A DNA stretch of 22,114 nucleotides from F23-B02 sp045599385 (lineage in GTDB: Bacteria; Bacillota; Clostridia; Oscillospirales; Oscillospiraceae): NCBI GenBank assembly GCA_045599385.1, contig JAZRVW010000091.1, positions 1 through 22,114 on the forward strand, written 5' to 3'. The notes under the pieces are model-generated. The model searched no databases. It was not told the DNA's origin and saw only the letters and a list, made by a program, of their open reading frames with translations. Each line of letters begins with the position of its first letter. The stretch's first letter is position 1. Of this stretch, positions 1 through 7,669 are shown in pieces. Both the position numbers and the translations under genes were made by a program.

Positions 1-821
1 GCAGGACTGCGACCGTCCTTTTCTTCGATTTCACTTGCGGAGTGGAGCTTCTTTTCGTGCCATGACTGCACTATCTTGTTCATGTAGCCCCATTTGAGAG
101 CGCCCGTGTTTGTGACGGTGCGGTCATAGGCGATTGCCAGGGCTTCGGCATCAAAGCCCATGTCCAGCCAATCGTTGACGTACTTGCTTTCCGTTGTGGT
201 AAGGGCGCGCCCGCGAATATTCAGCGCCTCCTGAACCTGACCTATGGCGCTTCTGCGGTGTTCGGCATTTGCTATGTATTCCTCCGCCTGCTCAAAGGTG
301 AGGATTTCGCGGTTGGCCCATATATTTGCTTCCTTTTCGATGCAGCGCATGGTGGGAAGTCTGCCGGGACCGTACTTTGCGGCGAACAAATCTTTGCAGT
401 ATGTAAGAAGCAGACAGAAAACCACGGGAGGAATGCCGTTGTGATTGTACACAGCGGTAAGAGTTCTCATTTCCGTAGTGGAAAGCTTCCTGCCGTAGAT
501 TTCCTCCGCCTGATCCATGATTGCCTTAACGCCGTCATCGTATTTTGAAAGCTGCATAATATCCTCAGCCTTGTACTCGGGAACTTCAGTCTCGGCTGTG
601 AGCGGTGTTTTCACCTTGACGGGCTCAGCGGAAAGCTTAAGTCTTGAAAGCTTTTCATAGGCGCATTCGATCTCATGTGAGGTTTTGCACAGGTCTCGTG
701 CGGCATTATCCGCATCGAAGCTGCCGTTGCGGCAAAGCCAGATGTACAGAAGCGCCACATCGCCGTCATGGGCGGAAATGAGCTTGTCGGCTATGGAATT
801 GTCGGGGTGTGAGTTAAGCAT
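1..821 (-). CDS. DnaD-domain replication initiation protein (partial, C-terminus off the window)
   Basis: The reverse strand is open from an ATG at 821 to the window edge, giving about 273 residues that begin MLNSHPDNSIADKL. An in-frame TGA lies three codons upstream, so this start is well fixed; only a weak GAGGG precedes it. The first ~65 residues look like a winged-helix segment (LLYIWLCRNGSFDADNAARDL). Two helical DnaB_2/DnaD-type repeats follow, one around residues 100-175 and one around 190-270. The second carries the family signature WGYMNKIVQSWHEK near its end. DnaD proteins of Firmicutes help load the replicative helicase during initiation and restart; this role comes from the family. 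A DnaC-like helicase loader is often the next gene, but it would lie outside the window. The gene is divergent from the U32 gene. The domain assignment is fairly secure, the exact orthology is not. Confidence 0.8.
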   Translation of the reverse strand, partial: MLNSHPDNSIADKLISAHDGDVALLYIWLCRNGSFDADNAARDLCKTSHEIECAYEKLSRLKLSAEPVKVKTPLTAETEVPEYKAEDIMQLSKYDDGVKAIMDQAEEIYGRKLSTTEMRTLTAVYNHNGIPPVVFCLLLTYCKDLFAAKYGPGRLPTMRCIEKEANIWANREILTFEQAEEYIANAEHRRSAIGQVQEALNIRGRALTTTESKYVNDWLDMGFDAEALAIAYDRTVTNTGALKWGYMNKIVQSWHEKKLHSASEIEEKDGRSP

Positions 822-876
822 AATGCGTCAGCCCTCGACTTCACAGAAAATTCAAAATATATTTACAGGGAAATCA

Positions 877-905
877 ATTATAACATTAAATTTGACTTGT
901 AGCAA
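877..905 (-). promoter_or_regulatory. Predicted sigma-A promoter for the DnaD-domain gene
   Basis: On the reverse strand TTGCTA (905-900) is followed after 17 bp by TATAAT (882-877). Transcription would start near 870, about 50 nt before the ATG at 821. Its -35 overlaps the region upstream of the divergent promoter at 918-926. Confidence 0.5.
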
Positions 906-926
906 TAGCTTTATGTGTGCTATAAT
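897..926 (+). promoter_or_regulatory. Predicted extended -10 promoter for the U32-maf-mreCD-PBP2 run
   Basis: TGC-TATAAT at 918-926 is a perfect extended -10. The -35 is poor (TTGTAG at 897-902, 18 bp spacing). A better TTGACT at 892-897 is 23 bp away, which is too far. The predicted start, near 933, is about 36 nt before the ATG at 969. Confidence 0.55.
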
Positions 927-968
927 ACATTGAATTATTATTATAAAGTGCATGGTAGAGGTGGAAGT

Positions 969-3056
969 ATGCTCGAATTGCTTTCCCCTGCGGGCTCACC
1001 GGAATCGGTGATAGCCGCAGTTCAGAACGGCGCTGACGCCGTATATATGGGTCTCGGAAATTTCAACGCCCGCAGAGGCGCGAAGAATTTTGATGACGAG
1101 GAGTTTGAAAAGGCGGTGCGCTACTGCCGTGTCAGAGGCTGCAAGGTCTATGTCACCATGAACACTCTGGTGGGTGACAGGGAAATGGAAAGCGCCGTTG
1201 ATCTGGCACGCAAGGTGTCCGACATCGGAGCCGACGCAATTCTCGTGCAGGATTTAGGTCTGTTGTCGGCACTCAAAAAGGCAGTGCCAGATATTCCTCT
1301 CCACGCCAGCACCCAGATGAGTATTCACAATCTTGCGGGCGTTGAGGCCGCGGCGGAAATGGGACTTACCCGCGCCGTGCTTGCCCGCGAGCTTTCCCTT
1401 GAGCAGATAAAATACATAAGCAAAAACGCACCCATTGAAACCGAGATTTTCGTTCACGGCGCTCTTTGCTTCTGCCATTCGGGACAGTGCTATATGTCCT
1501 CCCTCATCGGACGCCGCAGCGGCAACCGCGGAATGTGCGCCCAGCCCTGCCGCATGGAGTACACCATGGGCGGCAGAATGGAGGATACCCACCCTCTGTC
1601 CCTCAAGGACAACTGCCTTGTGGAAAGACTGCAGGAGATTGAGGACGCGGGTGTTGCCTGCGTTAAAATCGAGGGACGCATGAAGCGCCCCGAATATACG
1701 GGCATCGTCACGGGCGTTTACTCCAAGGTCATCAAGGAGCATCGTGCGCCTACACCCGATGAAATTGCCATTCTTGAAAACGTGTTCTCACGTCAGGGTT
1801 TCACTCAGGGCTATTTTGACGGCGATAAAAAGGATATGTTCGGAGTCCGCGCCGAAGCGGACAAGAATACCGAAAGGTTTTATGCCGAGGCACGCAAGGC
1901 CTATACCGACAGCGAGATTAACCGTGTTCCCGTCAGAATTTACAGCGTTGTAAGCGCGGGCGAGGCGGCAAAGGCCGTTGCCGCCGATGAGGACGGACAC
2001 AAGGTCATGGCCTTCGTCAACGAGCCTCAGAAGGCGATCCGCCAGGCAGTTACGGAGGAAAACCTCAACGTGCAGATGAGCAAGACGGGCGGCACTCCTT
2101 ATTTCTGCACCGATGTCCAGAGCAAGGTTGACGAAAACCTTTATATGCCCGTCTCCGAAATGAACGCGCTGCGCCGCAAGCTGCTTGACGCCATGAGCGC
2201 CGAGAGGGCAAAGCCTCTTGAACGCCGCAGTCTGCCCATGCCCGAAAAGCCCGGAAACGTGCCGGCAATCGCCGACCCCGTGAGCATTTATCAGGTGCGC
2301 ACCGCCGACCAGCTTTCGCCGGAGCTTGCGGAGCTTAAGCCCGAATATCTCTATATGCCGCTTACGGAAATGTACGGACATTTCGACGCCCTGAAGCCCT
2401 TCACCGACAGGGGTACCGTACCCGTTGTAATTCTGCCGCGTGTAATTACTGATAACGAAACAAAGGACGTAAGCCGTATGCTCTCCGAGCTTTTCCTCAA
2501 GGGCATAAACGAGGCACTTGTGGGCAACATCGGCCATATCCTCCTTGCACGCAGAGCGGGCATGAAAATCCGTGCCGACTTCGGCATGAATGTCTTTAAT
2601 TCCTACACAATGGAAATGATAGAAAAGATGGGCTTCCTTTCCGCCACCGCGTCCTTTGAGATGCGCATGGCGCAGGTAAAGGATTTGTCCAAGCGCGTGA
2701 ATACGGAGCTGATTGTCTACGGACGTCTGCCGCTTATGGTTACGGAGCAGTGCATCATAAGCCGCAACGCAGGTCGCTGCAACTGCCAGAATCCCAATCA
2801 GCTTTCCGACCGTATGGGCTCCGTTTTCCCCGTTGTCCGCGAGTATGAGCACCGCAACGTCATCTATAACGCGCACAAGCTCTTCATGGCGGACAAGAGG
2901 GACGATATTTACTCCGCAGGACTCTGGGGACAGCGCCTGCTGTTCTCCACGGAAAGCGCGAGAGAATGTCTTGAGATTGCGAAATGCTATAAGGGACTTG
3001 GCGACTTCCGTCCCAATGTTCTGACAAGAGGACTTTATTACAGAGGCGTTGACTGA
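969..3056 (+). CDS. U32 family peptidase-like protein (RlhA/TrhP-type RNA hydroxylation protein)
   Basis: A 695-residue protein. I start it at the ATG at 969 (MLELLSPAGSPESV), which has AGAGGTGG just upstream and matches the conserved N-terminus of the family; the frame is open further upstream without such support. Residues 1-280 form the U32 TIM-barrel-like domain (NGADAVYMG, HASTQMSIHN). The U32 signature lies at 157-194, with cysteines 167, 169, 174, 190 and 194, which probably include the iron-sulfur ligands. A long C-terminal half with a second Cys cluster (TEQCIISRNAGRCNC) fits the long RlhA-like form with DUF3656 rather than short TrhP. E. coli RlhA and TrhP make 5-hydroxycytidine in 23S rRNA and hydroxyuridine in tRNA from prephenate-linked chemistry; older annotation calls the family collagenase-like protease. 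Which RNA is the target here cannot be told. It is the first gene of the run with maf. Confidence 0.85.
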   Translation: MLELLSPAGSPESVIAAVQNGADAVYMGLGNFNARRGAKNFDDEEFEKAVRYCRVRGCKVYVTMNTLVGDREMESAVDLARKVSDIGADAILVQDLGLLSALKKAVPDIPLHASTQMSIHNLAGVEAAAEMGLTRAVLARELSLEQIKYISKNAPIETEIFVHGALCFCHSGQCYMSSLIGRRSGNRGMCAQPCRMEYTMGGRMEDTHPLSLKDNCLVERLQEIEDAGVACVKIEGRMKRPEYTGIVTGVYSKVIKEHRAPTPDEIAILENVFSRQGFTQGYFDGDKKDMFGVRAEADKNTERFYAEARKAYTDSEINRVPVRIYSVVSAGEAAKAVAADEDGHKVMAFVNEPQKAIRQAVTEENLNVQMSKTGGTPYFCTDVQSKVDENLYMPVSEMNALRRKLLDAMSAERAKPLERRSLPMPEKPGNVPAIADPVSIYQVRTADQLSPELAELKPEYLYMPLTEMYGHFDALKPFTDRGTVPVVILPRVITDNETKDVSRMLSELFLKGINEALVGNIGHILLARRAGMKIRADFGMNVFNSYTMEMIEKMGFLSATASFEMRMAQVKDLSKRVNTELIVYGRLPLMVTEQCIISRNAGRCNCQNPNQLSDRMGSVFPVVREYEHRNVIYNAHKLFMADKRDDIYSAGLWGQRLLFSTESARECLEIAKCYKGLGDFRPNVLTRGLYYRGVD

Positions 3057-3057
3057 T

Positions 3058-3627
3058 ATGAAAATCGTACTTGCATCAGGCTCCCCCAGAAGAAAAGAAC
3101 TTCTGGAGATGATGGGGCTTGAGTTCGAAATATGCCCCGCAAAAAGCGAGGAAAGCGTGGAGCCCGGTCTGAGTGCCGAGGAAACCGTAATGTCACTTGC
3201 ACGCGCAAAGGCAAGGGAGGTCGCGGCGGCTTTCCCCGCAGGTACCGCGGTAATTGCTGCTGACACAATCGTGTGGGCAGAGGGCAAAATCCTCGGCAAG
3301 CCGAAGGACAGAAACGACGCGGTGCAGATGCTTGAAATGCTTTCGGGCAGAACCCATTCGGTGTTCACGGGTATATGCGTAATATGCGACGACGTGACGG
3401 TTGTGGGCGCGGAGGAAACCGAAGTGTGCTTCCGCCGTCTCAGCCGCCGTGAGATTGAAACCTACGTGGAAACTGGCGAGCCCATGGACAAGGCCGGTGC
3501 CTACGGCATACAGGGCAAGGCCTCCGTGTTTGTTGAGGGCATTAAGGGCGATTACTTTAACGTTATGGGCCTGCCCCTGTGCAGACTCGGAGAGATACTT
3601 AAAACCATTGGAGTGCATTTGCTGTGA
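3058..3627 (+). CDS. maf: Maf-type nucleoside triphosphate pyrophosphatase (dTTP/UTP pyrophosphatase family)
   Basis: A 189-residue protein, typical length for Maf. The N-terminus MKIVLASGSPRRKELL holds the nucleotide-binding SGSPRR motif. AADTIV (near residue 70) carries the catalytic Asp, and GKP and a C-terminal QGKASVFVEGIKGDYFNVMG block complete the family pattern. Maf proteins hydrolyse non-canonical or excess NTPs to NMP and PPi, and in Bacillus Maf is linked to septum control. I chose the ATG at 3058, one base after the U32 stop, because AGAGG at 3042-3046 is well spaced for it; an in-frame TTG at 3049 would sit too close. The stop overlaps the mreC start (GTGA), so translation is probably coupled. 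In Bacillus maf also lies just upstream of mreBCD. Confidence 0.92.
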   Translation: MKIVLASGSPRRKELLEMMGLEFEICPAKSEESVEPGLSAEETVMSLARAKAREVAAAFPAGTAVIAADTIVWAEGKILGKPKDRNDAVQMLEMLSGRTHSVFTGICVICDDVTVVGAEETEVCFRRLSRREIETYVETGEPMDKAGAYGIQGKASVFVEGIKGDYFNVMGLPLCRLGEILKTIGVHLL

Positions 3628-4472
3628 ATGTAAAGCAATATCTTAAGGAAAACGGAATAAAGCTGGGCATCATTGTTCTGGTGCTTGCGCTTATTATAGG
3701 CGTCGGCTCATATTTTCTTGAGGGAAACGCGGGCCTTATGAAGAACGTAAGCGGTGCCGTAAAGGCACCCGTGCAGAGAATGGTAAGCTCTGTTGCCGAA
3801 TGGCTTGAGGGCGTCTACGGTTATCTGTATGAGTATGACGCACTTGTGGCGGAAAACGAGCGACTGCGTGCGGAGCTTACCGAAGCGCAGGAGGAGGCCA
3901 GAAACGGCTACGAGGCGATAGAGGAAAACGCACGTCTGCGTGAGCTGCTCAACTTCAAGGAAAAGCACAGCGATATGACGCTTGAGTCCGCAAAGGTCGT
4001 GTCGTGGACAACGTCCAACTGGGCCCATTCCTTCACCATAAGCAAGGGCAGCTCTGCGGGCATCGCAGTCGGCGATGCGGTCATCACCGAGTACGGCGTA
4101 CTGGTAGGTCAGGTAACCGAGCTGGGCACAAACTGGGCCGTTGTCAGCACTGTAATCGACATCAACACCAATATCGGCGCACTTGTGGCACAGTCCGGTG
4201 CCTCGGGAATGCTCATCGGCGACTTTGCGCTTATGCAGGACGGCTATGCAAAGCTCACCTATCTTGCCGACGGCACGCAGATATATACCGGCGATGAAAT
4301 CCTCACCTCCGGCTCCGGCGGCGCATTCCCCCAGGGTCTTGTAATCGGCACCGTTGCCACAGTTCAGGCTGAGGCAGGCGGTCAGATTGAATACGGCCTT
4401 GTAAAGCCCAATGTTGACCTTACAAGTCTTGTGCAGGTCTTCGTGGTCAAGGACTTTGAAGTTATCGAATAA
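3624..4472 (+). CDS. mreC: Rod shape-determining protein MreC
   Basis: A 282-residue protein starting with GTG at 3624 inside the maf stop (GTGA). A short cytoplasmic N-terminus is followed by one membrane segment (about residues 14-34, LGIIVLVLALIIGVGSYFL). A heptad-rich coiled coil (about 68-112, AENERLRAELTEAQEEA and ENARLRELLNF) leads into the beta-barrel domain outside the membrane (about 118-278: GDAVITEYGVLVGQV, ASGMLIGD, GDEILTSGSGGAFPQGLVIG). This order is that of MreC. MreC is a scaffold of the elongasome that binds PBP2 and MreD and activates side-wall peptidoglycan synthesis. It lies between maf and mreD, and mreB, which usually precedes it, is not here. Confidence 0.95.
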   Translation: MNVKQYLKENGIKLGIIVLVLALIIGVGSYFLEGNAGLMKNVSGAVKAPVQRMVSSVAEWLEGVYGYLYEYDALVAENERLRAELTEAQEEARNGYEAIEENARLRELLNFKEKHSDMTLESAKVVSWTTSNWAHSFTISKGSSAGIAVGDAVITEYGVLVGQVTELGTNWAVVSTVIDINTNIGALVAQSGASGMLIGDFALMQDGYAKLTYLADGTQIYTGDEILTSGSGGAFPQGLVIGTVATVQAEAGGQIEYGLVKPNVDLTSLVQVFVVKDFEVIE

Positions 4473-4486
4473 GAGGCGAACAAGCT

Positions 4487-4993
4487 TTGCTTAACGAAAT
4501 TTTTGAATGGAAAAAAGTCCGCAGCTTTCTGAAGTATGCGGTCTATCTGATACTTGCGCTTCTGCTTCAGGGCGTTCTGTTTTCGAGAATAAGCATTTTC
4601 GGAGCCAAGGGAATGCTCATGCCTGCGGCGGTTGCAGGCGCGGCGATGTATCTCGGCGGAGTCAAGGGCGCCGTGTTCGGAATTTTCATGGGCATTTTCA
4701 CCGACATGAGTTTTTCCGAAAACACGATACTTTTTACCGTAATTTTTCCCGTAATCGGATTTCTCTGCGGATTTTTGGCAGAGTTCTACATCAATAAAAA
4801 CTTCCTGACCTTCATGGTGCTGGGAGTTCTCTCAGGCATTGCAACAGCAGTTGCGCAGATGCTCATTGCGGTCATCGGACACGGCGCGGAAATTTTCCCC
4901 GCACTTGTGACCTCGCTGCTTCAGGTGGCAATTTCCCTGCTGCCCATGGCACTGCTGTACCTGCCCTTCAGAAAGAGAAAAGCCAATGAATAA
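4487..4993 (+). CDS. mreD: Rod shape-determining protein MreD
   Basis: A 168-residue, strongly hydrophobic protein with five or six membrane helices (for example YAVYLILALLLQGVLF, MLMPAAVAGAAMYLGG, AVFGIFMGIFTDMSF, ILFTVIFPVIGFLCG). FGIFMGIFTDMSF matches the conserved GxxxGxxxD region of MreD/FtsW-associated proteins. It starts with TTG at 4487, 14 bp after mreC, with AGAGGCG as ribosome binding site; no ATG or GTG fits better. The last 8 bp overlap the PBP2 gene. Position between mreC and a PBP2 gene makes the call secure even though MreD is poorly conserved in sequence. It is an integral membrane partner of MreC. Confidence 0.9.
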   Translation: MLNEIFEWKKVRSFLKYAVYLILALLLQGVLFSRISIFGAKGMLMPAAVAGAAMYLGGVKGAVFGIFMGIFTDMSFSENTILFTVIFPVIGFLCGFLAEFYINKNFLTFMVLGVLSGIATAVAQMLIAVIGHGAEIFPALVTSLLQVAISLLPMALLYLPFRKRKANE

Positions 4994-7094
4994 CAACATT
5001 ATCAAAAAAAGCCGGCTCATAACTCTGGCAGCGGTGCTGCTGGTTCTGCTGGTTGTATATGTCGTGTCGCTGTACAAGCTTCAGATTGTCGAGGGACGCA
5101 AGTATTATGAGGAGTCAAAAAACAGCGTCATAACAACGGAAACGGTCATTGCCGCACGAGGCAATATTCTTGACCGCTACGGACGACTGCTTGTAACAAA
5201 CACCTCCAGCTATGACCTGCTCATCAATACCGGTGAGCTGTTCCCCAGCGACAACAGCGTCGATTCAAACGCCGTAATCCTGCAGCTTGTCAACCTGGTT
5301 CGCGAGTACGGAAACGATTATACGGACTGGCTGCCCATAACGGATTCACCTCCCTTTGAGTATAAGGACATGAGCGCAAGCGACGAGGCACGTCTTGCGG
5401 CCTATAAGGAAAACCGCGGTCTTGATGCCAATGCCAGCGCCGTTGAAGTGCTTTCGGATATGCGCAACCGCTATGAGATTGACAGTAACTATTCCGCGGA
5501 GGAGGCACGAATCATCGCCTCTGTGCGCTATGCCGTCAATGTCCGCTATCTGATTAACACCTCCGACTATGTGTTCGTTGAAAATGCCGATATGAAGCTC
5601 ATTGCGGCAATCAAGGAAAACAACGTTGTCGGTGTAAACGTCAAGGAATCCTTTGTCCGTGAATATCAGACGGAGTATGCCGCACATATACTCGGCTATA
5701 TAAACTGGATGAATGAAGACCAGTACGAGAAATATTCCGCTTTGGGCTACACGGGCGATACAAAGGTAGGTCAGGAGGGCGCCGAGCGCGCCTTTGAGGA
5801 ATATCTCCACGGCACAAACGGCACGGTGCAGTACACCTCGGCAGAGGACGGCACCGTTGTCAGCACCGAATATACAAAGGAGCCCGTTCCCGGCAATAAC
5901 GTATATCTGACCATTGATATTCAGCTTCAGGAAGCCGCCGAGCGTGCGCTGAAAAACGGCATTGAGTCCATCTCCGCCGAGCTTGAATCAAGCATGGACA
6001 AGGTTGTCTACGTTGACGGAGAGTGGGTCGACAAGGACATCGAGGTTACGGGCGGCGCAGTTGTTGTGGTTGATGTCAAAACCGGCGAGCCGCTTGCAAT
6101 TGCAAGCTATCCTACCTATGACCTGACAAGCCTGCTCGATAACTACGAGCAGATTGCAAGCACACCCAACAATCCGCTTTACAACCGCGCCCTTCAGGGC
6201 GAATACGCGCCCGGCTCCACCTTCAAGCCCTGCACCTCCATTGCAGCACTTACGGAAAAGGTCATCAATACCGAAACCCGCCTTGAGTGCGGCGGTGTCT
6301 ATACCAAGTACGCGGAGTACGGCTATGCGCCTCAGTGCTGGATAAACGGCACGGGCGGTGTTCACGGCCCCGATAATATTTCCGAGGCTCTGCGTGACTC
6401 CTGCAACTGCTTCTTCTATGAGGTAGGACGTCAGCTGGGCATTGACCGCATGGAAAAGTATGCGCACCTTCTCGGACTTGGTGTGGAAACCGGCATTGAG
6501 CTTCCCGAGAATACGGGTAATATGTCCAACAGCGCCACCCACTATGACTGGGTAGGTGAGGACTGGACCATCGGCGATACCCTGCAGGCCGCCATCGGCC
6601 AGTCCGACAGTATGTTCACTCCGCTGCAGCTTGCAGAATACTGTGCCGCCGTTGCCAATAACGGCGAGCGCCGTTCCGCCTCTATTCTCAAGTATGTCCG
6701 AAGCTACGATTACAGCGAAAAGATTTTTGAGCGCGAGGATGAGGTGCTCAGCGTAATCGACAGCGAGCAGTATAACTGGGACGCAATCCACAACGGCATG
6801 TACATGGTTGCAAATGACTGGGCAGGTTCGGGCTATCACGTGTTTGAAGGCTATACCGCCTCTACCGTAGCCTGTAAGACCGGTACCGCGCAGAAGGGTC
6901 TCACCGTTTCCAACGACGGCATCTTCATCTGCTACGCTCCCTTTGATGACCCCGAAATCGCAATTGCGGTTGTCGTTGAACGCGGCGGCGCAGGCGCAAA
7001 CTGCGGTCGCATTGCCCGCGAAATCCTCGAGGTTTATTTCGGCATCAAGAGCGCCAGCGACATTACCGAAACCGAGGGCAGTCTGCTGAGATAA
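4986..7094 (+). CDS. mrdA: Penicillin-binding protein 2, class B transpeptidase
   Basis: A 702-residue protein. Residues 1-10 are cytoplasmic and a membrane anchor lies at about 11-32 (LITLAAVLLVLLVVYVVSLYK). A PBP dimerisation/pedestal domain follows to about residue 300 (ARGNILDRYGRLLVTN is the classic start). The transpeptidase domain holds all three active-site motifs: S411-T-F-K414, S472-C-N474 and K631-T-G633, with GSTFKP around the nucleophilic serine. It therefore should be an active D,D-transpeptidase cross-linking peptidoglycan outside the membrane and a beta-lactam target. The ATG at 4986 overlaps mreD by 8 bp. Place after mreD supports the elongation-specific PBP2 (MrdA/PbpA) role rather than the division-specific FtsI. 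The glycosyltransferase partner RodA is not in the window. There are no PASTA domains. Confidence 0.93.
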   Translation: MNNNIIKKSRLITLAAVLLVLLVVYVVSLYKLQIVEGRKYYEESKNSVITTETVIAARGNILDRYGRLLVTNTSSYDLLINTGELFPSDNSVDSNAVILQLVNLVREYGNDYTDWLPITDSPPFEYKDMSASDEARLAAYKENRGLDANASAVEVLSDMRNRYEIDSNYSAEEARIIASVRYAVNVRYLINTSDYVFVENADMKLIAAIKENNVVGVNVKESFVREYQTEYAAHILGYINWMNEDQYEKYSALGYTGDTKVGQEGAERAFEEYLHGTNGTVQYTSAEDGTVVSTEYTKEPVPGNNVYLTIDIQLQEAAERALKNGIESISAELESSMDKVVYVDGEWVDKDIEVTGGAVVVVDVKTGEPLAIASYPTYDLTSLLDNYEQIASTPNNPLYNRALQGEYAPGSTFKPCTSIAALTEKVINTETRLECGGVYTKYAEYGYAPQCWINGTGGVHGPDNISEALRDSCNCFFYEVGRQLGIDRMEKYAHLLGLGVETGIELPENTGNMSNSATHYDWVGEDWTIGDTLQAAIGQSDSMFTPLQLAEYCAAVANNGERRSASILKYVRSYDYSEKIFEREDEVLSVIDSEQYNWDAIHNGMYMVANDWAGSGYHVFEGYTASTVACKTGTAQKGLTVSNDGIFICYAPFDDPEIAIAVVVERGGAGANCGRIAREILEVYFGIKSASDITETEGSLLR

Positions 7095-7121
7095 AAATTT
7101 GGCGGAAATATTAAAAATACG

Positions 7122-7150
7122 TTGAAAGACGAAGCAGATTTGTTTATAAT
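7122..7150 (+). promoter_or_regulatory. Strong sigma-A promoter for the methylglyoxal synthase-like gene
   Basis: TTGAAA (7122-7127), a 17-bp spacer and a perfect TATAAT (7145-7150) lie in the 91-bp gap after PBP2. The start, near 7157, leaves a ~29-nt leader with GGAGGA at 7175-7180. The gene is therefore transcribed independently of the mre cluster. Confidence 0.75.
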
Positions 7151-7185
7151 GTTAATGTTAAAAGCCAAATGAACGGAGGAACTAT

Positions 7186-7590
7186 ATGAATATTGCACTT
7201 ATGGCACACGACAGAAAGAAAGAGCTGATGGTTCAGTTCTGCATCGCCTATTGCGGTATCCTTGCGGAACACTCCGTTTGTGCCACCAATACCACGGGCA
7301 AGCTGGTGCAGGAGGCAACGGGACTTCCCGTAACTCTGTATATGCACGCTGACCAGGGCGGCGCTCAGCAGATCGGCTCGAGGATTTCTTTCAATGAAAT
7401 CGACCTGGTGCTGTTCTTCTGCGACCCCCAGAACCCCGCTGGCTTTGAGGATATAAATAAGATTGAGCGACTGTGCGACCAGTACCAGATTCCCTTTGCC
7501 ACAAACGCGGCAACCGCCGAGGTGCTTGTTCAGGGACTTCGCCGCGGCGACCTTGACTGGCGCAATATAGTCAATCCCAAGAAGAGATAA
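7186..7590 (+). CDS. Methylglyoxal synthase-like protein with a degenerate active site
   Basis: A 134-residue protein, close to the ~130-150 of bacterial MgsA. The start has GGAGGA five bases upstream. The fold is recognisable throughout: MNIALMAHDRKKELM (H8 and D9 match E. coli H19 and D20), ATNTTGKLV (phosphate loop, usually ATGTTG), GGAQQIG, DLVLFFCDP and IPFATNAATAE. MgsA turns dihydroxyacetone phosphate into methylglyoxal. By my alignment with E. coli MgsA, however, the catalytic Asp71 of GGDQQVG is Ala60 here. The segment holding His98 (VPHDPD) is one residue shorter, with F87 or a gap at that place; D89 matches Asp101. The phosphate-binding GP of SGPMGG is also changed (HADQGG). The fold is sure; methylglyoxal synthesis is doubtful. 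A ligand-sensing role, as for the MGS-like domain of carbamoyl-phosphate synthetase, is an alternative. Confidence 0.8.
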   Translation: MNIALMAHDRKKELMVQFCIAYCGILAEHSVCATNTTGKLVQEATGLPVTLYMHADQGGAQQIGSRISFNEIDLVLFFCDPQNPAGFEDINKIERLCDQYQIPFATNAATAEVLVQGLRRGDLDWRNIVNPKKR

Positions 7591-7611
7591 ACTGTCTGAA
7601 AATCAAATTCA

Positions 7612-7643
7612 AAATGCTGTTGTCGCTTGCGATAACAGCATTT
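7612..7643 (+). terminator. Strong hairpin between the MGS-like gene and hisS
   Basis: AAATGCTGTTGTCGC (7612-7626) pairs with GCGATAACAGCATTT (7629-7643), 15 pairs including one G-T. A-rich sequence precedes it, but only ATTTACCC follows, without a U-run. It may be a weak or factor-assisted terminator, an mRNA-stabilising end, or a leader structure for hisS. Confidence 0.45.
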
Positions 7644-7669
7644 ACCCATGTTGAAAGGAACTTTTTGTT

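Noticed and set aside
244..933. Several short plus-strand open frames over the DnaD gene
   Set aside because: They lie opposite a continuous reverse-strand frame with DnaD motifs, overlap each other and have no start signals.
1788..3368. 526-codon open frame on the reverse strand
   Set aside because: It is antisense to the U32 and maf genes, both with clear conserved motifs. It has no ribosome binding site or family motif and is a by-product of biased codon use.
5988..6839. 283-codon reverse-strand open frame within the PBP2 gene
   Set aside because: It is antisense to the transpeptidase domain with all three active-site motifs.
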